Below are positions 8,748 to 16,177 of a DNA stretch of 37,722 nucleotides, piece by piece. The position numbers were made by a program, and so were the translations under genes. Source of the DNA: Adlercreutzia sp. ZJ473 (GTDB taxonomy: Bacteria; Actinomycetota; Coriobacteriia; Coriobacteriales; Eggerthellaceae); contig NZ_JAAVTO010000024.1 of assembly GCF_013185065.1 (NCBI RefSeq), forward strand, positions 1 through 37,722. The letters are read 5' to 3'. Each line of letters starts with the position of its first letter. Position 1 is the first letter of the stretch. The notes beneath the pieces were generated by a model, which was not told where the DNA came from, ran no database searches, and saw only the letters and a program-made list of their open reading frames with translations.

Positions 8748-8847
8748 GCGCCGACTCCGCCCTTGGCTGGCCCTTCTCACCCCAGAAGAGAAGACGTAAG
8801 CCGACAAGACCCACACCGCTGCCAACCACTCGAAGTAACGCCCCTGC

Positions 8848-8874
8848 GATTCGCCGTAAATCGTGCGGCGAATC
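8848..8874 (+). terminator. Hairpin between the first Fic gene and the toxin-antitoxin pair
   Basis: Stem GATTCGCCG/CGGCGAATC (9 bp) with a 9-nt loop, about 100 bp past the Fic stop. There is no U-run, so it may be only a weak terminator or an RNA-stabilising hairpin. Confidence 0.35.
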
Positions 8875-8938
8875 TAAGGCCAATCGTCGCATCCATTATG
8901 AGCGTGCTTTTCACAATGCGAACAGATGACAGGAGCAA

Positions 8939-8990
8939 TTGCCGAAAACCAAATCAGGGCATAAAATGGGCCTAGTTTCGTCCTAGGAGG
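8939..8990 (+). promoter_or_regulatory. Promoter of the RelB-like/PemK operon
   Basis: TTGCCG (8939-8944), 17-bp spacer and TAAAAT (8962-8967) form a good sigma-70-type promoter. Downstream CCTAG and CTAGG (8971-8975 and 8983-8987, 7-nt gap) form a small inverted repeat that includes part of the AGGAGG ribosome site. Antitoxin or RNA folding there could lower translation. Confidence 0.65.
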
Positions 8991-8999
8991 ATGATCGCC

Positions 9000-9284
9000 A
9001 TGGCAGCACGTACCGCAGAGATAAAAGCCTACGTTGTCCCTGATGTGAAAGCGGAGGCGGCCGAGGTCTATGCCCGCTGGGGGATGAGCCTCAGCGACGC
9101 CATCAACGTCTTCCTGGTGAAATCCATTGATGCGGGCGGGCTTCCCTTCGACATGCGAGCTTCGTCGAAGCCGTGCTATGACCCGGCTTCGGTCCTGCCC
9201 GTTGATCCGCGCTGGGGAGCCAGCGTGTTGCCCGTCGACATGGATGACGAAGAGGACGACGTTTATGCCCAGCTCGTCCGTTAG
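9000..9284 (+). CDS. RelB/DinJ-family antitoxin
   Basis: Antitoxin of a type II pair. The 94-residue protein begins with a ribbon-helix-helix of the RelB/DinJ type (AEIKAYVVPDVKAEAAEVYARWGMSLSDAINVFL, read in parts), with the SLSDAINVFL core that is diagnostic. The C-terminus is acidic (DMDDEEDDVYAQLV), as expected of a toxin-wrapping tail. I use the ATG at 9000 because the in-frame ATG at 8991 abuts the AGGAGG with no spacing. Its end overlaps the toxin start by 20 bp, so the two are translationally coupled. It probably also represses the promoter at 8939-8967. The partner is of the PemK/MazF type, not RelE/YafQ. Confidence 0.88.
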   Translation: MAARTAEIKAYVVPDVKAEAAEVYARWGMSLSDAINVFLVKSIDAGGLPFDMRASSKPCYDPASVLPVDPRWGASVLPVDMDDEEDDVYAQLVR

Positions 9285-9615
9285 CTTAGCCCCTTGGCAG
9301 GTCTGGCTTGCCTATGTGCGGTTCGCCGACCATCCGGATGTTGGCAAAGTACGCCCGGTCGTCATCATCAACCGCAATACCGTAGCGGTTATCGCGGCGA
9401 AGGTGACCTCGGCAAGCTCGAAGCCCCAGTACCAATACTATGAGCTTCTCGACTGGCAGGAAGAAGGTCTGCTCAAGCCATCGCGCATACAGCTTGCGCC
9501 GCTCGTTTCATTGAATCCCGAAGACCTTCTCCGTGGCGAGCCGTTAGGCTACCTGAGCGAGCGAGATAGGAGCGCTTTCGCAATCCTGCTTGAAAGCAGG
9601 GGTTATTGCCGATAG
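9265..9615 (+). CDS. PemK/MazF-like toxin
   Basis: Probable mRNA endonuclease toxin. The 116-residue protein shows the MazF/PemK opening VWLAYVRFADHPDVGKVRPVVIIN, a beta-strand core (VAVIAAKVTS) and a late SRIQLAPLVSLNPEDLL segment that corresponds to the family's QLRTID-like strand. The ATG at 9265 lies within the last codons of the antitoxin. The stop codon and the two residues before it form the left part of the palindrome upstream of the next Fic gene. Similarity is good in the first strands but the protein is divergent, so cleavage specificity is not predictable. Confidence 0.78.
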   Translation: MPSSSVSLAPWQVWLAYVRFADHPDVGKVRPVVIINRNTVAVIAAKVTSASSKPQYQYYELLDWQEEGLLKPSRIQLAPLVSLNPEDLLRGEPLGYLSERDRSAFAILLESRGYCR

Positions 9616-9645
9616 CGGCAATAAACATGCCGGATTTGGTATAGT
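9603..9645 (+). promoter_or_regulatory. Palindromic operator and promoter of the second Fic gene
   Basis: A 22-bp palindrome (9603-9624: arms TTATTGCCG/CGGCAATAA around ATAG) covers the toxin stop codon. TATAGT (9640-9645) is a possible -10 box. The first 14 nt, TATTGCCGATAGCG, recur upstream of the first Fic gene at 7761-7774, pointing to a shared regulator. Confidence 0.5.
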
Positions 9646-9681
9646 GGGCCTATGCGTTCTTGCCGATGGAAAGCAGGTGTC

Positions 9682-10578
9682 GTGGAGTTCCTCCCAGCAG
9701 CAGCGATCGCCCGCTTATGGGGCGTCTCCGAAAGGAGCGTCCGGAACTACTGCGCGCAGGGCCGCGTCCCCGGGGCCTTCCGCACGGGAAGGATGTGGAG
9801 CATTCCCGCCGACGCTGAGAAGCCCGTGCGCCCCAACGCCCGCAACGCATCTTCGGGCAATCCTCTCCTCGCGCGGCTTCTTGAGGAAAAGGAGAGCGGC
9901 ATCCGCGGCAGCATCTACCACAAACTGCAAGTCGAGTTCACCTACAACTCGAATCACATCGAAGGCTCCCGCCTCTCCCTCGACCAAACTCGCCTGATAT
10001 TCGAGACCTCATCGATCAGCGACGAGGGAAGGATGCTCGCAGTCAACGACATCATCGAGACGGTGAACCACTTCAGATGCATCGACCTATGCCTCAAGAA
10101 CGCCCGAAAGCCCCTGTCGGAGCATCTGATCAAAGAGCTGCACCGAACCTTGAAGGCAGGAACCTCGGACAGTTCCCGCCCCTGGTTCTCAGTGGGAGAA
10201 TACAAGCAGGTCCCAAACGAGGTAGGCGGTCGGCCGACGTCGGCCCCCGAGGAAGTCCCCGCTCACATGACGGCGTTGATAAGGGAATACGATCCGCATG
10301 TCCCCCACTCGCTCGATCAGATCATCGACTTTCACGTAAGGCTTGAGCGCATCCACCCCTTCCAGGACGGCAACGGCCGCGTCGGCAGGCTGATCATGCT
10401 GAAGGAGTGCCTCAGCAACGGCGTTGTCCCGTTTGTCATAACCGAGGACATGAAGCTGTTCTACTACCGCGGCCTGGCGGAATGGGATGACGAGCGCGGC
10501 TTTCTCACCGACACCTGCCTCGCCGCGCAAGATCGCTTTGGGCGATGGATGGACTATTTCCGCATCCCCTCAGCGTGA
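9682..10578 (+). CDS. Fic-domain protein with N-terminal helix-turn-helix
   Basis: Second probable Fic nucleotidyl-transferase of the block. The N-terminus (EFLPAAAIARLWGVSERSVRNYC) is a MerR/excisionase-like HTH. The inhibitory motif SNHIEG is near residue 90, and the catalytic loop HPFQDGNGRVGR is intact near 225. I prefer the GTG at 9682 (298 residues): it has AGCAGG five bases upstream and homologues begin at this point of the HTH. The ATG at 9652 would lie almost on the transcription start implied by TATAGT at 9640-9645. It shares a 14-nt upstream motif with the first Fic gene. Domain order (HTH first here, last in the other) shows the two are not recent duplicates. Confidence 0.9.
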   Translation: MEFLPAAAIARLWGVSERSVRNYCAQGRVPGAFRTGRMWSIPADAEKPVRPNARNASSGNPLLARLLEEKESGIRGSIYHKLQVEFTYNSNHIEGSRLSLDQTRLIFETSSISDEGRMLAVNDIIETVNHFRCIDLCLKNARKPLSEHLIKELHRTLKAGTSDSSRPWFSVGEYKQVPNEVGGRPTSAPEEVPAHMTALIREYDPHVPHSLDQIIDFHVRLERIHPFQDGNGRVGRLIMLKECLSNGVVPFVITEDMKLFYYRGLAEWDDERGFLTDTCLAAQDRFGRWMDYFRIPSA

Positions 10579-10650
10579 TGCCTTGCAACCCTATGCCGCC
10601 ATCGGCTAGCTGCGCTAGAGCGCTGAGCGCTGCCAGGAAGGCCCGAAAGG

Positions 10651-10678
10651 AATGACCCCGGTCAGAGCCGGGGTCATT
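10651..10678. terminator. Bidirectional hairpin between the second Fic gene and serC
   Basis: Perfect 11-bp stem AATGACCCCGG/CCGGGGTCATT with a 6-nt loop, in the convergent gap of two genes. It can serve both strands; U-runs are short on both sides. Confidence 0.6.
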
Positions 10679-10708
10679 TGATGAGAGTCGCTTGAGGACT
10701 ATATGCGT

Positions 10709-10795
10709 GCTACGTGCGGCCCGCGCTCTCATGCAGCCGCCACACGTGCGGTCCGCGCCCTCATGCGGCGGTCGCATGCGCGGCCCGCGTCGTCG
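10709..10795. repeat. Imperfect GC-rich tandem repeats
   Basis: Three degenerate units of about 30 bp, each with a core close to GTGCGGCCCGCG followed by CTCATGC or similar, fill the space before the serC stop. No gene or clear signal is seen in them. Confidence 0.45.
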
Positions 10796-10810
10796 CGCGA
10801 TTGGGCTCCC

Positions 10811-11893
10811 CTACGCGTTCTCGCGCTCGAACTTGTCCATGAACTGGACGAGCGCCTCGACGCCGGCCTTCGGCATCGCGTTGTAGATGCTCGCGCGCAT
10901 GCCGCCGACGGAGCGGTGGCCCTTGATGGACTCGATGCCAGCGCCCTTCGCCTCGGCCACGAACTTCGCGTCGAGATCGGTGTCGCCCGTGATGAACGGC
11001 ACGTTCATGAGCGAGCGGTCCTCCTTGCGCGCCGTCGCCGTGAAGAGCTTGCTCTGGTCGAGGAAGTCGTACAGGATGCCCGCCTTCTCGACGTTGCGCG
11101 CCTTCATCGCCTCAAGGCCGCCCATCTCCTTCAGCCACTTGAACACGAGGCCGCAGATGTAGATGCCGTACGCCGGGGGCGTGTTCGACAGGCTCTTCGC
11201 GTCAGCCTGCGTCTTGTAGCGCATGATGGTCGGCGTGAACGGCAGCACGTCCTCGCGCACCAGGTCGTCGCGCACGATCACGATGACCACGCCCGCGGGG
11301 CCGACGTTCTTCTGCACGCCGCCGTAGATCAGGCCGTAGTCAGCCACGTTCACCGGCTCGGAGAGGAACATCGAGGACACGTCGGACACCAGCGGGATGT
11401 TGCCCGTGTTCGGCAGCTTCGGGTAGCGCGTGCCGTAGATGGTCTCGTTCTGGCAGATGTAGACGTAGTCGGCGTCGGGCGTGAACTCAAGGCCGTCGAC
11501 GTCGGGCACGTAGGAGAAGTTGCCGTCCTCGGAGCTCGCCACGCAGCGCGCCTCGCCGTAGAGCTTCGCCTCCTTGAACGCCTTCTTCGACCACGAGCCG
11601 CTCACGATGTAGTCGGCCTTCTTGTTCTGCATGAGGTTCATCGGGATCGCCGCGAACTGCTGCGTGGCGCCGCCCTGGAGGAAGAGCACGTGGTAGTTCT
11701 CGGGGACGCCCATGAGCTCACGCAGGTCTGCCTCGGCCGTCTCGATGATCCGGGCGAACGGCTTGGAGCGGTGGCTCATCTCCATGACCGACATTCCGCA
11801 GCCGTCGTAGTCGAGCATCTCCGCCGCCGCCTGCTTCAGCACCTCTTCAGGCAGAACCGCCGGTCCCGCCGAGAAATTGTAAACCCTGCCCAT
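10811..11893 (-). CDS. serC: Phosphoserine aminotransferase
   Basis: PLP enzyme that transaminates 3-phosphohydroxypyruvate with glutamate to give phosphoserine (second step of serine synthesis; also used in pyridoxal phosphate synthesis in many bacteria). The 360-residue protein starts GRVYNFSAGPAVLP, the hallmark of SerC. It carries the PLP-lysine region GGVQKNVGPAG and ends in the substrate region GHRSVGGMRASIYN. The ATG at 11893 has AAAGGAGCG upstream; the frame extending to 12088 is not supported. serB is not in the window. An AT-rich upstream region with TACAAT and a TTTAGC-AC-GCTAAA inverted repeat suggests its own promoter. Confidence 0.96.
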   Translation of the reverse strand: MGRVYNFSAGPAVLPEEVLKQAAAEMLDYDGCGMSVMEMSHRSKPFARIIETAEADLRELMGVPENYHVLFLQGGATQQFAAIPMNLMQNKKADYIVSGSWSKKAFKEAKLYGEARCVASSEDGNFSYVPDVDGLEFTPDADYVYICQNETIYGTRYPKLPNTGNIPLVSDVSSMFLSEPVNVADYGLIYGGVQKNVGPAGVVIVIVRDDLVREDVLPFTPTIMRYKTQADAKSLSNTPPAYGIYICGLVFKWLKEMGGLEAMKARNVEKAGILYDFLDQSKLFTATARKEDRSLMNVPFITGDTDLDAKFVAEAKGAGIESIKGHRSVGGMRASIYNAMPKAGVEALVQFMDKFERENA

Positions 11894-11980
11894 TGTTAGC
11901 GCGCTCCTTTTGTCTTTCTTGCTGGAGTAACCCGGGCGGCGCGTTGCCGCCCCTTCTGCCTGACGCGGCAGAATTACTGT

Positions 11981-12007
11981 ATTGTAGCGCCAATTTAGCA
12001 CGCTAAA
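11981..12007 (-). promoter_or_regulatory. Putative serC promoter with inverted repeat
   Basis: TACAAT (minus strand 11986-11981) is a likely -10 box about 90 bp before serC. The inverted repeat TTTAGC-GT-GCTAAA (12007-11994) covers the -35 position, so a bound protein would block or aid polymerase. The -35 is weak. Confidence 0.4.
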
Positions 12008-12167
12008 GCGAGATATCGCCAGAAGGCGGGAATCCCCTACCCCGAGCCCCGTTGACGTGCCCCAAGGGCAACAACAGGCTGGCGCCAAACTCTTAGCTCC
12101 CAGCTAATGTTTTCGACAATCACTTTGTCTATGCTGATTACGTCTCAGACGAGTGAAAGGAACTCAC

Positions 12168-12662
12168 ATGACCAAGCGAATTGCACTGATCAGCATAACA
12201 TGCGCCCTGGCGGCAGGCGTGGCGCTTGCAGGCTGTTCTTCAACGGAAAGCTCAAGCACGAGCAGCGCAGATCAGTCGGGCGAGCCTCGGCAGGCGGCTC
12301 AGGAAGAGAAGGCAGCTGAGTCGAAGTACGCCGTGACCATTGACGACTGCGCCGTCACAACTGACTACGAGGGCAATCCGGCGGCTGTCGTCACCTACAC
12401 GTTCACCAACAACTCCGACGAGGCCACGAGCTTCATGGTGGCAATACACGACCAATGCTTCCAGAACGGCGTGCAGCTTGAGCTAGCTCTCGTAAGCGAC
12501 CTGGACTCTTCTCGCACGATGAGCGAGATTAAGCCCGGCGCCTCCATCACCGTCCAACAAGCATACGCACTCGACGACCAATCGGACCTGACCGTGGAAT
12601 GCACCGAGCTCATCAGCCTCGACGACACCGTCTTGGCCGAAGCAACCTTCTCCGTCGCCTAA
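12168..12662 (+). CDS. Lipoprotein, DUF5067-like
   Basis: Predicted surface lipoprotein of 164 residues. A signal peptide (KRIALISITCALAAGVAL) ends in the lipobox LAGC, followed by a Ser/Thr-rich linker. The remaining ~110 residues form a beta-rich, Ig-like domain (DCAVTTDYEGNPAAVVTYTFTN... SFMVAIHDQCFQNG... IKPGASITVQQAY) resembling DUF5067, whose function is not known to me. The ATG at 12168 has AAAGGA six bases upstream; an in-frame GTG at 12153 lies within that ribosome site. It is a single-gene unit closed by the terminator at 12677-12701. Confidence 0.8.
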   Translation: MTKRIALISITCALAAGVALAGCSSTESSSTSSADQSGEPRQAAQEEKAAESKYAVTIDDCAVTTDYEGNPAAVVTYTFTNNSDEATSFMVAIHDQCFQNGVQLELALVSDLDSSRTMSEIKPGASITVQQAYALDDQSDLTVECTELISLDDTVLAEATFSVA

Positions 12663-12676
12663 AGACCCAGAGTCTG

Positions 12677-12701
12677 CGCGAGCGCGTTCTCGCGTTTTCT
12701 T
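12677..12701 (+). terminator. Intrinsic terminator after the lipoprotein gene
   Basis: Stem CGCGAG/CTCGCG with a 6-nt loop followed by TTTTCTT. It ends only 4 bp before the next coding frame, which bears on that gene's start. Confidence 0.75.
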
Positions 12702-12704
12702 GAT

Positions 12705-13166
12705 ATGATGGTCAAAAAGCCGGCCAAGAAGAGGAAGAAGAAGCGCGTGAAGGAGCCTTTGACCGATGAGCTGCTCGACGAGCTGCTGAGCGCTCCCGAC
12801 CCGCGCGCGTTCACGAGCAAACACCGCCTGACGAGCCGCGATCTCCCGACCTACCTCAACCAGCTGCTCGACGAACGCGGCCTCACGCGCGCAGGCGTGA
12901 TACGAGCCGCCAGCCTCAACGAGACGTTCGGCTACCAGATATTCGTCGGGCAGCGCGGCGCCTCGCGCGACAAGATCCTCCAGCTCGCCTTCGCCATGCA
13001 GCTCACCCTGAAGGAGGCCAACCGCCTCCTTCAGGCAGCTGGCGCGAACGAGCTGTACTGCAAGCGCCGCCGCGACGCCATCATCATCTTCTGCCTCACA
13101 CACGGCTACAGCCTGCAGAAGGCCGACGAGGAGCTCTACCGCTTCGGCGAGGAGACCATCTGCTAG
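12705..13166 (+). CDS. Helix-turn-helix protein paired with the kinase
   Basis: 153 residues. After a Lys/Arg-rich leader, residues about 45-120 look like a diverged XRE-type fold (DLPTYLNQLLDERGLTRAGVIRAASL... VGQRGASRDKILQLAFAMQLTLKEANRLL). Its job is probably DNA binding or signalling together with the Ser/Thr kinase 94 bp downstream. Start uncertain: ATG at 12705 falls directly after a terminator and within TATGAT, a possible -10. The in-frame GTG at 12747, preceded by AAGAGGAAG, would give 139 residues and remove the basic leader. Such HTH-kinase pairs recur in gut actinobacteria and firmicutes, to my knowledge without a defined function. Confidence 0.72.
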   Translation: MMVKKPAKKRKKKRVKEPLTDELLDELLSAPDPRAFTSKHRLTSRDLPTYLNQLLDERGLTRAGVIRAASLNETFGYQIFVGQRGASRDKILQLAFAMQLTLKEANRLLQAAGANELYCKRRRDAIIIFCLTHGYSLQKADEELYRFGEETIC

Positions 13167-13260
13167 CCCGCGCGCTCTATGAGTTCGCGCGCCGCACGCT
13201 CTGCGAGCCTATGCGTTCCGCGAACCCGCAAACAAGCAAACTCTGATAGCATGTCAAAGC

Positions 13261-14652
13261 ATGACCGACGAACTCGCCGAACATCTCAACGCCCTCGCAC
13301 GCGACGACAACTACCGCGTGGACTCCGTCCTGAAGGAAAGCGCGCTCGAATGCACGCAGCGCGTGTTCTTCACCGGGGCGAACGGCGCGGAGATGGGGCC
13401 TTTCATCCGCAAGCGCTTCGACTGCGACGCGGGATTGGGCCTAGCCTATGAGCGGCTCTTGGCGGCGCAGCAAACCGGGCGGCGCTTCCTTCACCTCCCG
13501 CGCATTCTCGACTGCTACTGCGCGGGAGAGCAGCGCGTCGTCGTCATGGAGTACGTCCCCGGCGAGACGCTCGCCGATCTCGTGTACCGCCTCGATCCCT
13601 CGCCCGAGCTCGCAGCGCGCGTGTTTCCGCAGCTCTGCCGCGCCGTGCGCGAGCTGCACGAGAGCTTCGACCCGCCGATCATCCACCGCGACCTCAAGCC
13701 CTCTAACGTCATCATCGCCGACGAGAGCCTTACGGTCATCGACCTCAGCATCGCGCGCACCTATGACGACGAAGCCGAGGATGACACGAAGCACTTCGGG
13801 ACGCGCGCCTACGCCCCGCCTGAGCAGTTCGGCTACAGCCAGACCGACACGCGCAGCGACGTGTACGCGCTCGGTCTTCTGCTGTACTTCTGCCTCACCG
13901 AGAAGACGCCCGACGCGCAAGCGCGCAGGCACGACTTCGCCTCGCCGCTCATCCCCGAGCCGCTTCGCCGCGTGATCGCGCATGCGGCGGCCTTCGACCC
14001 CGATCAGCGATTCTCGAGCGTCGACGAGCTGCAAGGTGCCTTCGAGCAGGCGATTGGGCTGGTCAAGGCCGAGGCGGGAACAGCGGGGGCGTCCGAAGCG
14101 CACGCTTTCCGCGAAAGGGGGCTTGTCTCATGCGAACCTGCGGCGATTGCGCTGCCAAACGACACGCTTGCGGCGCAGGACCCGCGCGCGTATATGAGCG
14201 AGAGCGCGAAGGCAGACGCATCCGCGGCAAACGCACCCGCAGGAGCAGGGACTGACGTATCCGCGCAGACGTTTGCGCGCGACAATTCGCCTGCGCACGT
14301 CGCGCCTGTGCGAAAGCGCCCTTCCCGCGCCTTCGCAACCGCGCGGAACGTCGTGGTCCTGCTCGTATTCGGCATCTTCTTCGCCGTGGTAACGGAGATG
14401 ATCTTCCTCCCCCGACCAGGGCAGATTGACGAGTTCGCGCCGCTTTGGCTTCGCCTGGCCTCCAACTACACGCTGCTCTTCCTGTTCCTCGGCCCCGCGT
14501 TCTACCTCGCGCTCGACCGCCGCCGCCTCAAGGAGCGGTTCCCGCGCCTCGGCGCCTGCTCGCGCAAGCGCGAGCTGCTCCTCTGCCTCGTAGTCGCAAC
14601 CGTCGGCTTCGTCGCCGTCGGCATCATGTCGCAGTTCTACCCAAGCAGCTAG
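13261..14652 (+). CDS. Membrane Ser/Thr protein kinase (Hanks type)
   Basis: 463 residues. The kinase domain spans about residues 15-275: catalytic loop HRDLKPSN near 141, metal motif DLS instead of DFG (VIDLSIAR), and an activation segment ending in APPEQ with SDVYALGLLLY. The N-lobe has no clear glycine-rich loop; FIRKRF may supply the nucleotide lysine. After a low-complexity linker come three hydrophobic segments (about 360-382, 393-418, 437-458), so the kinase faces the cytoplasm on a C-terminal membrane anchor. There is no PASTA domain. The pairing with the HTH gene suggests a common pathway. Its last bases overlap the convergent PIN gene by 4 bp. Kinase fold is clear; activity is not proven. 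Confidence 0.85.
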   Translation: MTDELAEHLNALARDDNYRVDSVLKESALECTQRVFFTGANGAEMGPFIRKRFDCDAGLGLAYERLLAAQQTGRRFLHLPRILDCYCAGEQRVVVMEYVPGETLADLVYRLDPSPELAARVFPQLCRAVRELHESFDPPIIHRDLKPSNVIIADESLTVIDLSIARTYDDEAEDDTKHFGTRAYAPPEQFGYSQTDTRSDVYALGLLLYFCLTEKTPDAQARRHDFASPLIPEPLRRVIAHAAAFDPDQRFSSVDELQGAFEQAIGLVKAEAGTAGASEAHAFRERGLVSCEPAAIALPNDTLAAQDPRAYMSESAKADASAANAPAGAGTDVSAQTFARDNSPAHVAPVRKRPSRAFATARNVVVLLVFGIFFAVVTEMIFLPRPGQIDEFAPLWLRLASNYTLLFLFLGPAFYLALDRRRLKERFPRLGACSRKRELLLCLVVATVGFVAVGIMSQFYPSS

Positions 14653-15068
14653 CCTTTGCCTCCAACAGCCCCGTTGACATATCCCGCGGGCGAGAACATG
14701 CGGTTCTCTTTCGGGAAGTGCTTAAGATTTCCCGTGACGAGAAGCGCGTCAGCAGAATGAATGACGTCGTAGAATTCCTGGTCATCGGGATCTGGGCAAG
14801 TGGGAAAGCCCGTCATCCCCGCCAGCTTCTCCTGTCGAACGCCCAGATGACGTATCTCGCCCAGAACGAGCTCGACGTCACGTTCGCGAAACTTGAATTT
14901 AGGACGCCTGAGCACCTCAGCATACTCAGCCATGATCGCCGAGGAATAGACGGGCACGAATTCTCGTGCGATCATCTTTCGCAGAAGGAGCGCCGGATAT
15001 CCGTGATCAAGATGCGAGATCATAGCCGACACAACCACGTTGGTGTCGAGCACGACGTACCGTATCAT
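14649..15068 (-). CDS. PIN-domain toxin
   Basis: Probable ribonuclease toxin of the PIN family often labelled 'putative toxin component, COG1569-like'. The 139 residues contain the first acidic cluster VLDTNVVVSAM (Asp8), a middle Glu in MAEYAEVL, and the second cluster CPDPDDQEFYDV near residue 92, then LLVTGNLKHFP, all typical of the family. It begins 4 bp inside the antitoxin gene (ATGA overlap), giving translational coupling, and its stop overlaps the kinase stop on the other strand. Confidence 0.88.
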   Translation of the reverse strand: MIRYVVLDTNVVVSAMISHLDHGYPALLLRKMIAREFVPVYSSAIMAEYAEVLRRPKFKFRERDVELVLGEIRHLGVRQEKLAGMTGFPTCPDPDDQEFYDVIHSADALLVTGNLKHFPKENRMFSPAGYVNGAVGGKG

Positions 15069-15355
15069 GCGCGCGTCCCGCGACGCTCAGAGCGCACCAC
15101 AGCGATCTCGGCGTCGATGTCCTCAAGCGTCACGCCACTTGCCACATTGCGCTTCCACATGAGCTCAAGCTCACGCTGGGCAACCCACTGATCGTAAGAG
15201 CGAATCGCCTCGTTCATGGTATCGAACATCGAGAGGTCAACCATCATGCAATCGACTTTGCCGTCGTTTGCCACAAAAGCGCATCCGTCCCTGCGAACCG
15301 CCTCGTAAACCGCCTTGGTCCGAGACGCAAGCTCCGCTGAAGTGAATACGTTCAT
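15065..15355 (-). CDS. Phd/YefM-like antitoxin for the PIN toxin
   Basis: 96 residues. The N-terminus (VFTSAELASRTKAVYEAVRRDGCAFVANDGKVDCMMVDLSMFD) matches the Phd/YefM fold: short strand, helix, then the beta hairpin that binds DNA. The C-terminal part is a long charged helix suited to toxin binding. ATG at 15355 with AGGGGGGCG upstream. It overlaps the toxin gene by 4 bp. Upstream, TATTAT and a GGCATA/TATGCC inverted repeat (about 15398-15424) are a plausible autoregulated promoter. Confidence 0.82.
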   Translation of the reverse strand: MNVFTSAELASRTKAVYEAVRRDGCAFVANDGKVDCMMVDLSMFDTMNEAIRSYDQWVAQRELELMWKRNVASGVTLEDIDAEIAVVRSERRGTRA

Positions 15356-15510
15356 GTCGCCCCCCTACGCATATGCACCGACCGTGGTCCTGGGGAATCA
15401 TGGGCATAATATTGCACACTATGCCGTGCAGGGCAATAGGAGAAAAGATGGAGCGCTTAGGCTCATTGACGTAGCGCTGGGGTGCGCTTGTTCGCACACG
15501 CGCTTGGTTC

Positions 15511-15891
15511 CTACCTCGCGAGCCACATGCCGAGAGCGCAGGCGGCGAGGCACGCGATGACGCTTGCGCCCGCGTAGAGCGCCGCCATCACCCAGTTCCC
15601 CTGCTCAAGGAGTTGAAGCGTCTCGAGGCTGAACGTGGAGAACGTGGTGAACCCGCCGCAGACGCCCACCTTCAGAAACAGCAGCAGCTGCGGGTTCATG
15701 CTGACGTTCTTCGCGAACGTCGCCGCGATGAGGCCGATGGCGAGCGCGCCGAGCACGTTCACCACGAACGTGACGAGCGGAAACCCCGACGCCGAGGCGC
15801 CCCCGACGGGCAGAAGCCCCATCAGGTAGCGGCACACCGCGCCCACAAACCCGCCCATGCCCACGACCAGGCAGTTAACGAGCAATCCCAT
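15511..15891 (-). CDS. crcB: Fluoride channel CrcB/Fluc
   Basis: Exports fluoride through a dual-topology dimer in the inner membrane. 126 residues with four hydrophobic helices. Signatures are GGFVGAVCRYLMG at residues 13-25, VNVLGALAIG with the pore Asn, and GGFTTFSTFSLE near 80-91, which holds the Phe box and the central Na+ site. A single copy is present here; some relatives carry two genes that form a heterodimer. I could not find the fluoride-riboswitch consensus upstream. A small frame ends 3 bp before the ATG. Confidence 0.93.
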   Translation of the reverse strand: MGLLVNCLVVGMGGFVGAVCRYLMGLLPVGGASASGFPLVTFVVNVLGALAIGLIAATFAKNVSMNPQLLLFLKVGVCGGFTTFSTFSLETLQLLEQGNWVMAALYAGASVIACLAACALGMWLAR

Positions 15892-15894
15892 GCG

Positions 15895-16062
15895 CTATAC
15901 CAGCTTCTTGAAGGCAAGGCGCCCGAAAACGCCCCCAACGAGATCATTCACGTTAACCTCAGAGGTCACACCAGCCGCATCAGCCGTACCAGCCGCGCCA
16001 TCCACGTCATTCATGCCATTCGCCGCGTCAACGCTATATGCGCGCGCCACCCTCAACTCCAC
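15895..16062 (-). CDS. Possible small ORF before crcB
   Basis: Frame of 55 codons from the GTG at 16062 (GAGGAAGGG upstream) to a TAG 3 bp before crcB. A longer frame from the ATG at 16119 is Arg-rich and less likely. The product ends VNDLVGGVFGRLAFKKLV. I do not recognise it. TACAAT (minus 16116-16111) could drive it together with crcB. It may be a leader peptide or a chance frame. Confidence 0.25.
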   Translation of the reverse strand: MELRVARAYSVDAANGMNDVDGAAGTADAAGVTSEVNVNDLVGGVFGRLAFKKLV

Positions 16063-16141
16063 GAACGCCCTTCCTCGCTCTCTGCGTCTCCGTCTCAATC
16101 GCGAGAGAGATTGTAGCATGCATACCCCGCCGCATTCGCCC

Positions 16142-16177
16142 GAAAGAGCTACGGCGCATGCACGCCGTAGCTCTTTC
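16142..16177. terminator. Strong bidirectional hairpin
   Basis: Perfect 15-bp stem (arms 16142-16156 and 16163-16177, loop CATGCA) between the YhcG-like gene and the crcB unit. The arm ends in CTCTTTC, giving only a partial U-run. The remaining sequence 16178-16278 holds another imperfect GCGAAGA/TCTTCGC stem-loop near the nuclease stop and no gene that I can support. Confidence 0.5.
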
